The notes under the pieces: model-generated
The model's input: the letters and a program-made list of their open reading frames with translations, nothing else
Database searches by the model: none
Told to the model about the DNA's origin: nothing
NCBI RefSeq assembly: GCF_900243745.1
Contig: NZ_LT984798.1
Location: 2,440,001-2,504,000, forward strand
Reading direction: 5' to 3'
DNA from: Desulfovibrio sp. G11
GTDB taxonomy: Bacteria; Desulfobacterota; Desulfovibrionia; Desulfovibrionales; Desulfovibrionaceae
DNA length: 64,000 nucleotides
Made by a program: the position numbers and the translations under genes
Shown: positions 10,637-17,693 of the stretch, one piece after another
Layout: every line of letters begins with the position of its first letter
How positions within the stretch are numbered: the stretch's first letter is position 1

Positions 10637-10858
10637 CTATGCTCTACGCCCCCACTGGACAGCATCCGTTACATCCTGCTCACTGATGCCAAGAGCCGCT
10701 AGTTTGTTGCGTACGGCGTCAACTGGCCGTACCTGCATGGGCGTGAGGACTATGCGACCATCTTCCAGCGACACATCGAAATATTCGGGCTGGTCAATCT
10801 GCTGCACAATGGCCTTTGGAAGCGTAAGCTGATTCTTAGAGGTAAGTTTGGCAAGCAT
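10637..10858 (-). CDS. AbrB/MazE-type antitoxin
   Basis: A 73-residue protein. The N-terminal swapped-hairpin DNA-binding signature is MLAKLTSKNQLTLPKAIVQ, and the C-terminal half should bind the toxin. AGGAGG lies 6 nt before the ATG. It precedes the PIN toxin with 2 bp between them, the usual antitoxin-first order, and is probably autoregulatory at the promoter 10901-10928. Confidence 0.85.
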   Translation of the reverse strand: MLAKLTSKNQLTLPKAIVQQIDQPEYFDVSLEDGRIVLTPMQVRPVDAVRNKLAALGISEQDVTDAVQWGRRA

Positions 10859-10900
10859 CGCGGCCTCCTTTTTTCGCTAGAGTAAAGAATCCGTGATTAA

Positions 10901-10928
10901 AGGATACGTCTTGCAAATTATTTGTCAA
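10901..10928 (-). promoter_or_regulatory. Sigma-70-like promoter of the toxin-antitoxin pair
   Basis: On the minus strand: TTGACA, a 16-bp spacer, then TATCCT, about 45 bp before the antitoxin start. The -35 box is consensus and the -10 has 4 of 6 bases. The operator for the AbrB-type antitoxin would be expected to overlap this site. Confidence 0.6.
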
Positions 10929-11009
10929 GCTACGTGGTTCTCAGCTTATCCTCCTTGCGTTATCGCGCTCTGTGAGTTTGTTTCTCCAGATTCAGTTTAT
11001 AGGTGAAAT

Positions 11010-12269
11010 CAATGTTGTCCGGTTAAGCACCCATAGCTAACAGGCTATAACTATAGGTGTTTATAGTTTTTCGTCTTCGCGGATTCAGAAGTTCTTCCAG
11101 AGAATCCTTGCCGAACAGATTCAAGCAAATGAGCTCGAAGAGTTGTTGCACCGACAGCCCAAGCTTGCTCAGGAATTTCTGATAGGCCAGGAGTAAATAC
11201 ACGGTCAGGGCCGTATAAATCTGGATGTGCACCGCATTCTCCGAGCGCCCGACAAAGCTTTTAATATGCAGATTTTGTTTGACTTCGCGGAAGAATATTT
11301 CAATTTGCCAGCGTTCTTTATAGATATCAGCAATTGTCTTGGCGGACAGGCGGAAATGGTTGGTCAAAAATTCGTACCGTTTGCCGGTTTTCGCATCGCG
11401 ATAGCCGATTCTGCGTAGACGAGTGGTTTTTCCCCGGCTGCTCACGTCAATGATGTGATCGGACGTGACCCCGGTTTTCCGGTCTACGGCGCGGCGATCA
11501 ACGAGCTTATAGGCAGCATTGCTCTTCAGTCGGGTTACGAAGAAAATGCCCTTCGCGGTCAACATGCGAAACCAGGAATAGCAGATATAGCCTTTATCGA
11601 AGGTGACGATGGAACCCTTTGGCAATGAAAGACTTTTGGCCATGCGGCTTTCGTGGGTTTTGGCATTGTTGATATCGAGAAAAGCGGGAATGTAGCCATC
11701 GTGGTCAAGCACGGTATTTACTTTCACGCCAGCCTTGTTCCGCCGGAACGACGCCCAGGGAAAGATGGACAGGCATAGGCTGATGGTGGTGGCGTCCATG
11801 CTGTACAGCTTGCACTTGAAGCGGAATTTGTGACGAGGCGCACGAAGATGGCACAGGCCATACATTTCAGCGAACAGGTCTTTGAAAAATTCCACAGGCC
11901 TTGAATTGTTGGCATCGGCAACCGTGGAACGCGCTACTGATTTCAAGCCGAGGTGATACAGCCGTCTCTTGGCCGCCTCCAAGGCGCGAAGCCCATCGCG
12001 TAAAGAGCGCCTTGCAGCGAGTTGGATAAAGGCCATGACGGTGAATTGCTCCTTGAATCCAAATTGGCGTGAAGAGCGGCCAGTTTTGTGCTTGCGTTCG
12101 AGTTTTTCAAAAACATGTCCCGGTATCAGGGATAGCAGTTGAGAGAAGAGTGTAGTATGATGGCTCAAGTCCAAAATCTCCTTGTGTGGCAAGTTGTTGT
12201 GGTAACTTCTTATACCACATACTGCTGAGATTTTGGACTTTTTTGTTACCCCTTAGCCGGACAGCAATG
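11010..12269 (-). mobile_element. IS4-family insertion sequence, copy 2 (1260 bp, 9-bp target duplication)
   Basis: Same element as 3299-4558, opposite orientation. The flanking direct repeats AGGTGAAAT at 11001-11009 and 12270-12278 are a 9-bp target duplication. The insertion landed in the last codons of the Cas4-like gene. Joining the flanks restores an in-frame end '...SISPIN*', with the stop at 10992-10994. Confidence 0.95.
11023..12168 (-). CDS. IS4-family DDE transposase, copy 2
   Basis: Identical in sequence to the copy at 3400-4545: catalytic D, D and the Y-(2)-R-(3)-E-(6)-K signature are all present. The same TTG start is chosen, after AAGGAG. With intact ends and a target duplication, this copy should be able to transpose. 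Confidence 0.9.
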   Translation of the reverse strand: MSHHTTLFSQLLSLIPGHVFEKLERKHKTGRSSRQFGFKEQFTVMAFIQLAARRSLRDGLRALEAAKRRLYHLGLKSVARSTVADANNSRPVEFFKDLFAEMYGLCHLRAPRHKFRFKCKLYSMDATTISLCLSIFPWASFRRNKAGVKVNTVLDHDGYIPAFLDINNAKTHESRMAKSLSLPKGSIVTFDKGYICYSWFRMLTAKGIFFVTRLKSNAAYKLVDRRAVDRKTGVTSDHIIDVSSRGKTTRLRRIGYRDAKTGKRYEFLTNHFRLSAKTIADIYKERWQIEIFFREVKQNLHIKSFVGRSENAVHIQIYTALTVYLLLAYQKFLSKLGLSVQQLFELICLNLFGKDSLEELLNPRRRKTINTYSYSLLAMGA

Positions 12270-13424
12270 AGGTGAAATACTTAATTTTTCGAAAGGAGAG
12301 CCAACGCGCTCGCAGCGGGCAAGCAAGGCATCTACGTCAATGTTACCCAAGCCTTCAAAGCGGAAGATGGCAGTCAGTTCTTCATGTAGGGCTTCGCGAT
12401 TAAGCGTGCTGCGCCCTGCTGCCACTGACATGCGGAATCGGTAGTTTCCCGTGTCTACCCAATCTCGTGTGCCAGACTGGCGATGAACCAGCTTAAGTAC
12501 CGTCTCCATTTCTTTGATTTCGTTATCCAAAGCCGTGCGCTGCTCCTTGAGGGCAGCCAGTTTTTCCAGAGCTGGTTCCCATTGGGGCATTTGCACGCCC
12601 TGCGGGAACTTGGGGCAGTCGCCGTTGTATTCACAGTACGAACAGATTGGGTAAAAACCTTGGGCGCAGGTTACCTGTGAAAGGGACAAATTTCCGGCAC
12701 GGTGGGCCGTGAGGTCGCCCCAGAGTTGGGCCGCGTGGTCAAGGGCCGTATCCAGCATGGCCTGATTGAAAGTGTAAGGACCAAAGGTGGTCACATCCTT
12801 CATGGAAAGGCAGAGCAGCCAAGCTTCCATACTCAATTCCTCAGCTTGCTTGGGCAGCTGAAGGCCAAGATGGGCAAGGCAAAGTTGTGGAAAGGTCACT
12901 TTCTTATGCAGAAGCGTGCCATCCTCAGCGCGTATGCTGAAAACGGGCTTGTCCCAGGCTTGGGCCAGCAGACCTATTTGCCCGTGTAGTTGCAGCAGGT
13001 GAGAATCGTGCGGCGAAGCAGGCAGCTTGTCCGTACTTTTCACTTCCAGAATCCGTATGGCGTTGACGGGAGAACCCCAAACCAGCACAAAATCCAGATG
13101 TGCCTTGATGGGTACGCCCTGATGCTGCCAGTTGATCTCAAGCTGAGGCAGTACATGCAGGCCCAGCGAAGCCAGAGCCTGCCCAACCCCGGATTCAAAC
13201 CAATGCCCGCGCTGCAAGGTCAGCAGGCGCTCCAGGCTGTTTGTGGTGGGCAGCACCTTTCTAGCAAGTGCTGCCCGTGGGCACTCCCAGTGCTGGCCAA
13301 TGTCGCTCATGCCAACATAGGTGGATCTGTCGCCCAGATGAGCGGCGGTACTTTGTGTGGAAACGGCCTGCAGCCCCTGACGAATTAATGCCCGCAAACC
13401 TTCCGTGCGGTCCGTCTGTTTCAT
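12246..13424 (-). CDS. Cas4/RecB-like PD-(D/E)XK nuclease with Fe-S cluster
   Basis: A 392-residue frame. The nuclease core shows D in AHLDFVLVWG, the ExK motif in ILEVKST and a following Q in LQLHGQIGLL. One Cys near the N-terminus (HWECPRAALARK) and three near the C-terminal part (ICSYCEYNGDCPKFP) match the four-Cys 4Fe-4S arrangement of Cas4 and AddB-type nucleases. The expected role is ssDNA or end resection feeding the ERF protein encoded just upstream. The last seven codons (HCCPAKG) and the stop come from the IS4 end; the native end would be IN plus stop. There is no CRISPR array or cas1 here, so it is not a CRISPR gene. Confidence 0.8.
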   Translation of the reverse strand: MKQTDRTEGLRALIRQGLQAVSTQSTAAHLGDRSTYVGMSDIGQHWECPRAALARKVLPTTNSLERLLTLQRGHWFESGVGQALASLGLHVLPQLEINWQHQGVPIKAHLDFVLVWGSPVNAIRILEVKSTDKLPASPHDSHLLQLHGQIGLLAQAWDKPVFSIRAEDGTLLHKKVTFPQLCLAHLGLQLPKQAEELSMEAWLLCLSMKDVTTFGPYTFNQAMLDTALDHAAQLWGDLTAHRAGNLSLSQVTCAQGFYPICSYCEYNGDCPKFPQGVQMPQWEPALEKLAALKEQRTALDNEIKEMETVLKLVHRQSGTRDWVDTGNYRFRMSVAAGRSTLNREALHEELTAIFRFEGLGNIDVDALLARCERVGSPFEKLSISPHCCPAKG

Positions 13425-13439
13425 GATTTTGTCTCCATA

Positions 13440-13470
13440 AAAGCGAAAGGGCCGCCATCAGGCAGCCCTT
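13440..13470 (-). other. Hairpin before the Cas4-like gene
   Basis: Minus-strand arms aagggctgcc / ggcggccctt, loop tgat, then TTCGCTTTTATGGAGA, which overlaps the ribosome site of the Cas4-like gene. It has the same placement as the hairpins at 10157 and 14228. Confidence 0.6.
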
Positions 13471-13492
13471 CCACTCGGTCTTTTTGTTTTCA

Positions 13493-14194
13493 CTATGCGG
13501 CATCAACATATTTCCACCATAATTTTCTCTGCGGGTTCCAGCGGAAGCCTGCGCCTGTAAGTATTTCCTTTTTGGCTTGCGTATTTCCGCTGGCAATGAT
13601 GCAGGGCCGCCCGTCTTGGGCCGTGACCTGCTGGTAGGTAATGCCCTCCAGTGGAGGAAGATTTTCAAGGCCTGCTGCCGGTCGATTTGAAGTGGTTGGA
13701 GAACTATTCGCGACGTTAGTGCCGCCCGAAGCCGCTTTTCGTGCCTCAGTGGCGTTTACGGGCAATTTCGGACGTGAGGGCGTTTTTCGGCTAGTTATTG
13801 CCCCTTCACCGTCGTCATCTTCCGTGACCATGCCCAGCATGGCAGTCAGCGCATAGCGGCGAGCGTATGTTACTGCCGATCCCATGCCCTGCGGATCGGC
13901 CTTGGGCAATGGAACTACGGCGAGGGAGCTTTGCCACTGACCAGATTCTGCATGCGTCAGCTGGGTAACCAGCCCTAAGGAGTTGGGCTGTTCCACAGGC
14001 ACGGGGTACTGACACAGCCAGATGCCATTTTCAATGAGCGTATCTCGGCAGGCGTCCATGACGCTGTTAAGGCTGGCGTACCAGCTTTTGGTGAAAGGAT
14101 TTTCCGCGTCTTTGGTGACGGGTCGCACGGTTCGCTGCACGTTGAGCAGGGCCTTTGCCAAATCGGTAATGCTTTCTGATTGGTATTGGTTCAT
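13493..14194 (-). CDS. ERF-family single-strand annealing recombinase
   Basis: A 233-residue protein of the ERF superfamily (phage-type ssDNA annealing proteins). The N-terminal domain has the typical pattern KSWYASLNSVMDACRDTL, then GMGSAVTYARRYALTAMLG and EDDDGE. A proline- and serine-rich linker follows, then a small C-terminal basic/aromatic piece (GAGFRWNPQRKLWWKY) of the kind found fused to ERF or in topoisomerase-like tails. Start at ATG 14194 with AAGGAG 9 nt upstream. It is the first gene of the block and pairs functionally with the Cas4-like nuclease downstream: resection followed by annealing. Confidence 0.85.
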   Translation of the reverse strand: MNQYQSESITDLAKALLNVQRTVRPVTKDAENPFTKSWYASLNSVMDACRDTLIENGIWLCQYPVPVEQPNSLGLVTQLTHAESGQWQSSLAVVPLPKADPQGMGSAVTYARRYALTAMLGMVTEDDDGEGAITSRKTPSRPKLPVNATEARKAASGGTNVANSSPTTSNRPAAGLENLPPLEGITYQQVTAQDGRPCIIASGNTQAKKEILTGAGFRWNPQRKLWWKYVDAA

Positions 14195-14221
14195 ATGAAA
14201 ATTCTCCTTAGATAGCAAAAT

Positions 14222-14256
14222 GACAAAACCCCGCCCAGCTTAGCGCTGGACAGGGC
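14222..14256 (-). other. Hairpin with U-tract before the ERF gene
   Basis: Minus-strand arms gccctgtccagc / gctgggcggggt pair over 12 positions, three of them G-U, with a 5-nt loop, and run into GGTTTTGTCATTTTG. It lies about 30 nt before the start codon, so it is in the 5' leader of the operon or ends upstream readthrough. Confidence 0.6.
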
Positions 14257-14419
14257 TTTCAGGTTGTTTGAAATGCTACTCTGGTGTTCTTGAAAGAATA
14301 ATATATTCTTAAACTTGGATGAATAACAATTTTAGCTACCTGGGGGTGCTTTCGTAGGTCTATCTTCTGCGTTTCGTTCTTAGATTCATATGTCAAGATT
14401 GACGGGTTTAAAGTAGAGT

Positions 14420-15230
14420 ATAGAGGCGGTCCCATTGTTCGGACAGCAGACAGCGATTCGTTAGCTTGTTTTTCCCTTATCAGGCTGCCTTTACAAGCCC
14501 TTGTTCGTAGTAAGTGTCCGGAGGCAAGCCTCCCAAGCTACTGTGAGGCCGGAGCCGATTGTAAAAGTCGATCCATCTGCCGATTCCGGCACGAGCTTCG
14601 GAGCCGGTTTCAAAAGCGTGCAGATACACGCATTCATACTTGAGCGAGCGCCAGAGGAGTTCGATGAAGACATTGTCCAGCCAGCGGCCACGGCCATCCA
14701 TGGAAATGTGGATACCGTTCTCCCGCAAGACATTGGTGAACGCGAAGCTGATGAATTGGCTGCCTTGGTCGGTGTTGAAAATATCGGGTTTGCCCTGGTT
14801 CGCCAAGGCTTCTTCCAGGGCCGCGACACAAAAATCCGCGTCCATGGTGTTGGAAAGTCTCCAGGACAGCACCTTTTTACTGTGCCAGTCCATAACGGCC
14901 ACCAGGTACAAAAATCTTTTGCGCATGGGGATGTACGTGATATCCGCGCACCAGACCTGATTGGGTCTGGTGATGGACAATCCCCGCAAGAGATACGGGT
15001 AGCGCGTATCCTCTGATGAGGAATACTGGTTTTGGGCTTCTGGTACACCGCCATCAGCCCCATCAGGCGCATAAGACGCCGAACGCGTTTTCTGCCCACG
15101 CTATAGCCCAGCAGGACCAGATAATCACGCATCTGGCGCACTGAGGGTTTCATCCCGTCCGAAACTCCGTTTGTGTTCGGCGATAAGTCCTCCATCAGCG
15201 TAAAAGCGAAGGAGGTCGGCATACACGCGC
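14420..15230 (-). mobile_element. IS3-family remnant
   Basis: Contains the OrfB half of an IS3-group element and, near 14421-14445, an outer end of the type ggcggtcccattgttcggac. The other end and OrfA are missing: at about 15230 the sequence changes to an IS21-family fragment. The left boundary is approximate. Confidence 0.65.
14480..15230 (-). pseudogene. IS3-family OrfB transposase, frameshifted and 5'-truncated
   Basis: Two frames together give an rve/DDE integrase: GYSVGRKRVRRLMRLMGL in one frame, then YPYLLRGLSITRPNQVW, CADITYIPM, NTDQGSQFIS and NVFIELLWRSLKYE in the next. The frame changes near 15010-15030, so no full-length protein can be made. D, D and E of the catalytic triad are present in the second part. 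Confidence 0.8.
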
Positions 15231-15598
15231 CGTTGCACGCTTTTGTTGGCGTGGGCGCAAGGTACGCTGTACCGATTGCGAGCAAAGCCTCAAGAGACTC
15301 TATATAACTGCCTAATGCGGGGTAGAGCTGCTCCTTGCGCTGGTATACAAAACTCGTCGCTCCGCTACGCAAAATCTTGCGGATCGTATTGCGTGACTTG
15401 GTAAACTTCGTCGCGGCCTCACGGATGCTCATCCCTTTACTCAGCGCCAACCGGATCTTTCTGATTGTTTCCATTCCCAACATCTCCTGGCGTCCTCCAA
15501 AGGGAACTTTTCACCTTCGGAAAACCGTTGTCCAGGGTGGGTCACTTTTGCCTGCTCATTTGCCGTTTTGGTGGGTCATTTTTACATGCCGCGCAACA
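15231..15598 (-). mobile_element. IS21-family 5' remnant
   Basis: Holds the start of istA and the outer end of an IS21-type element. The typical subterminal repeats occur as ggtgggtcacttttg at 15537 and ggtgggtcatttttac at 15570, 33 bp apart. The probable tip is at 15598. Everything after the first roughly 80 codons of istA is replaced by the IS3 remnant. Confidence 0.65.
15235..15483 (-). pseudogene. IstA transposase N-terminal fragment (IS21 family)
   Basis: Reads METIRKIRLALSKGMSIREA, then ATKFTKSRNTIRKILRSG: the N-terminal helix-turn-helix of IstA. After 'SLEALL' the frame runs into IS3 DNA. The 330-residue open frame spanning 14491-15483 is therefore an accidental fusion, not a real gene. 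Confidence 0.7.
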
Positions 15599-15760
15599 AT
15601 GTTTCCAGCTTTTCTCAAGAAATTCCTTGATAGCCTCCAGGCACGCCACAAACTCAATCCCGGCCATATTGTTTGAGAGACGGTTTTGCTCAGATTCCAT
15701 ACCGGTTCCCTTTGCCACCGCCTTTCTGCAAGCCGTCTTCATAAAGCCTGCCTGCTTCAA
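15542..15760 (-). CDS. Small Cys-containing protein, C-terminus altered by IS21 end
   Basis: About 54 native codons (MKQAGFMKTACRKAVAKGTG, then MESEQNRLSNNMAGIEFVAC and LEAIKEFLEKSWKHCC) run into IS21 sequence near 15598, which adds a short basic tail. It is a helical, soluble small protein of no family I recognise. It is divergent from the 99-residue gene at 15938. The start is uncertain (15760 or 15742) and the ribosome site is weak. Confidence 0.4.
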   Translation of the reverse strand: MKQAGFMKTACRKAVAKGTGMESEQNRLSNNMAGIEFVACLEAIKEFLEKSWKHCCAACKNDPPKRQMSRQK

Positions 15761-15852
15761 AATGTGCGGATAAATTGCAAATTTCTGTATGCAGCATATT
15801 CAAACTTCGCCAATAATTGTGCATTTCCTGTAACCTCCTTTAATAGATTTCA

Positions 15853-15906
15853 AGGAATTTCTTCGATTAATTAGCAGGAATTTTTAGATAGACAACAAAG
15901 GAATTT
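15853..15906 (+). promoter_or_regulatory. Three AGGAATTT repeats at exactly 23-bp spacing
   Basis: AGGAATTT starts at 15853, 15876 and 15899. The even spacing (about two helical turns) in the intergenic region before the 99-residue gene looks like an operator array for a repressor. The bases between the repeats are not conserved, so it is not a tandem duplication. Confidence 0.45.
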
Positions 15907-15937
15907 CCGGTATATTGCATCCAGCAGGAGGAAACTC

Positions 15938-16237
15938 ATGACAACAGAATACAATTTCGCCACCGCCCTTGAGCGGGCGTTTGTGGAGCTTGTAGCTGGC
16001 AGGGTGAAAGCGAAAGGCTGGAAAAAAGGCGAGTTCGCCGCCAAAGTCTGGCCAAACGACACGCCAAAAGCGGCGGCAGCCAGATGGACAGCCATGCGCA
16101 GTAAAGCCTCCAACACCGGGAAACCGCAAGGTGTCTTGATTTCAGACGCCCAACTTATGGCTGACGTGCTGGGAGAAGATCTCAGCTACCTGATGGCTGT
16201 GGCCAAAGAGCAGGCCAGAACACAGCCGGAGGAATAA
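15938..16237 (+). CDS. Putative helix-turn-helix regulator, 99 residues
   Basis: A strong AGGAGG lies 8 nt before the ATG. The first 40 residues (ALERAFVELVAGRVKAKGWK, then KGEFAAKVWPNDTPKAAAARW) have the spacing of a lambda-type HTH (KGWKKGEFAAKVWP as helices 1-2). The tail is acidic and helical. A hairpin terminator follows directly, so it is a single-gene transcript. Its orientation opposite to the minus-strand element operons and the repeat array in front suggest an autoregulated repressor. The family assignment is only a resemblance. Confidence 0.55.
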   Translation: MTTEYNFATALERAFVELVAGRVKAKGWKKGEFAAKVWPNDTPKAAAARWTAMRSKASNTGKPQGVLISDAQLMADVLGEDLSYLMAVAKEQARTQPEE

Positions 16238-16273
16238 AAAACTCCAAGAAGTAATTTCCTGGAGTTTTTGCTG
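16237..16273 (+). terminator. Terminator after the 99-residue gene
   Basis: Arms aaaaactcca (16237-16246) and tggagttttt (16260-16269), 10 bp perfect, 13-nt loop, with the U-run inside the second arm. The A-run makes it usable from both sides. Confidence 0.8.
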
Positions 16274-16304
16274 TATTTTCCTTTTCAAGGCGCGATAAGT
16301 TTTG

Positions 16305-16607
16305 ATGAAAGTCCCTAAGCATATTTCCATAGGCGATCAGGTCATCGACCTTGAAAAGGCAATAGCCGACGCCCTGGAGAAAATCCTCGCGCCGGTCGCT
16401 GAGGTAATTTGCGAAATGGAGCGAATCCGCCGGAAGGAATATTTGACAGAGAAAGAAGTGGCATTGCTGTTTTCCTTATCGGCTGCTACCTTGAAGACAC
16501 AGAGGAGCCGTGGAGAAGGGCCGAACTATATAAAGAAAGGTAATCGTATTTTATACTCTCCCCACTCCATCCGGTCATATTTGAGGGATAAAGCAAAAAC
16601 ATCTTAG
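16305..16607 (+). CDS. Excisionase/AlpA-like helix-turn-helix protein, 100 residues
   Basis: Residues about 45-95 form a winged-HTH of the HTH_17/excisionase kind: YLTEKEVALLFSLSAATLKT, then RSRGEGPNYIKKGNRILYSP. The N-terminal 40 residues form an acidic amphipathic helix. The ATG at 16305 is taken in preference to a TTG just before it; neither has a good ribosome site. Such proteins act as recombination directionality factors or plasmid/phage regulators. It precedes the two unknown genes at 16692-19270 by 84 bp. Confidence 0.7.
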   Translation: MKVPKHISIGDQVIDLEKAIADALEKILAPVAEVICEMERIRRKEYLTEKEVALLFSLSAATLKTQRSRGEGPNYIKKGNRILYSPHSIRSYLRDKAKTS

Positions 16608-16691
16608 GTTGCTTGTTTTTCGGCGTAACCGGAAACTCGTTGAACATCCTAAATTGACTACGCTGATTCTTTTGCGCTAGCGGAGCAACGA

Positions 16692-17693
16692 TTGTCTGTC
16701 AAATTATACCATAAATACTCTGACAAGTGGTTTGCCGTTCCCAAATGGGTTGATCATTTTATCAGTGTTGGTGAAGAGCTTGTACTTGAGGGGTTTGAAT
16801 CTTCTTCAAGAATAGTAACAGGTATTGTTGTGCCAGCAAGAGAATACTGTGCTGCACTTGTTGGATTTGGTATGGTTGTTGGAGATACTATAATTAGAGA
16901 TAGGCCATCTAACGAGGCACATTTTAATAAGTTACTTTGTTTAGAGCCTGGGGCTCCAGTTGTTTATCATGAAACTGATAAGAAAATACGCAATGGAGTG
17001 ATCTGTCCACCAGAGAAAATAAATGATAATTATTTCATAAAGTTTCAAATTTCCGAGCCCTCTAAAAAAGGGAGTGGAATTTTTGTTTTGATTGGTCAAG
17101 AAAAAGCCTTTCACTTACATCCTTCAACGAATCCTGTGACCCTTCCCAAAAGACGTACAGTAAAGGAAAAGATACTACACAATGAATTTGTGGGAAAATT
17201 GTTGCCAGGGTGCGATTTAATTAATTTTGATATTCAATCAAAATTTGTTTGTGCCATAGTCGGAAAAAAGCACATTCTCGAACAAGAAATAGTAAATACG
17301 CCTTTTGCTGTAAGCAGTGATAGTCGTTTTACTGAAGGAACTTTGCAAGATGTTCTAAGAGTAAACAGTTTTGCACAAGGAGTGCAATCTCACCGTTCCG
17401 CTCTGCTCCCTACCAGCCTGCGACAACAGCCAGACAAGCATATAGTCGAAAAGGTCGAGACAGGTGTTATTTTTGATGGCGCTGATGCCTTTTTAAGATG
17501 GGGGGCAATATGGCCCAATCGTCATCTAGTAATTATTTTGGATCGCACCGAACTACGCTTTAACGATGCTATTCATGGTATAAACTCAATCTTTTCTCAG
17601 AATCGCTTAGATATTGCTCGTTCAGTGCCGTTCAGTGATCTTGTTCCTCTCCCTGGGATAGAAATTCTTGCCTTTCGGGAGAGAATACAATGA
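16692..17693 (+). CDS. Unknown protein, 333 residues, first gene of an AT-rich pair
   Basis: TTG start with GGAG 8 nt upstream. A soluble protein with no signal or membrane segment. Residues about 1-170 look like a beta-rich domain. A striking C-terminal block reads VIFDGADAFLRWGAIWP, then HLVIILDRTELRFNDAI and INSIFSQNRLDIARS: two strand-acidic motifs (IFDGA and IILDRTE) that could be a nucleotide-binding or helicase-like core without a visible Walker A. It overlaps the next gene by 4 bp (ATGA), so they are co-translated. The pair is clearly AT-richer than its neighbours, a sign of transfer. It could be one half of a split helicase-like defence protein; this is not proven. Confidence 0.6.
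   Translation: MSVKLYHKYSDKWFAVPKWVDHFISVGEELVLEGFESSSRIVTGIVVPAREYCAALVGFGMVVGDTIIRDRPSNEAHFNKLLCLEPGAPVVYHETDKKIRNGVICPPEKINDNYFIKFQISEPSKKGSGIFVLIGQEKAFHLHPSTNPVTLPKRRTVKEKILHNEFVGKLLPGCDLINFDIQSKFVCAIVGKKHILEQEIVNTPFAVSSDSRFTEGTLQDVLRVNSFAQGVQSHRSALLPTSLRQQPDKHIVEKVETGVIFDGADAFLRWGAIWPNRHLVIILDRTELRFNDAIHGINSIFSQNRLDIARSVPFSDLVPLPGIEILAFRERIQ

Noticed and set aside
12246-13424. A CRISPR-associated cas4
   Set aside because: The fold and Cys set match Cas4, but no cas1, cas2 or repeat array is present and the partner gene is an ERF annealing protein, so an element recombination role is more likely.
14491-15483. A single 330-codon transposase-like gene
   Set aside because: The first 80 codons are IstA (IS21) and the rest is out-of-frame IS3 sequence, so it is an accidental fusion of two remnants.
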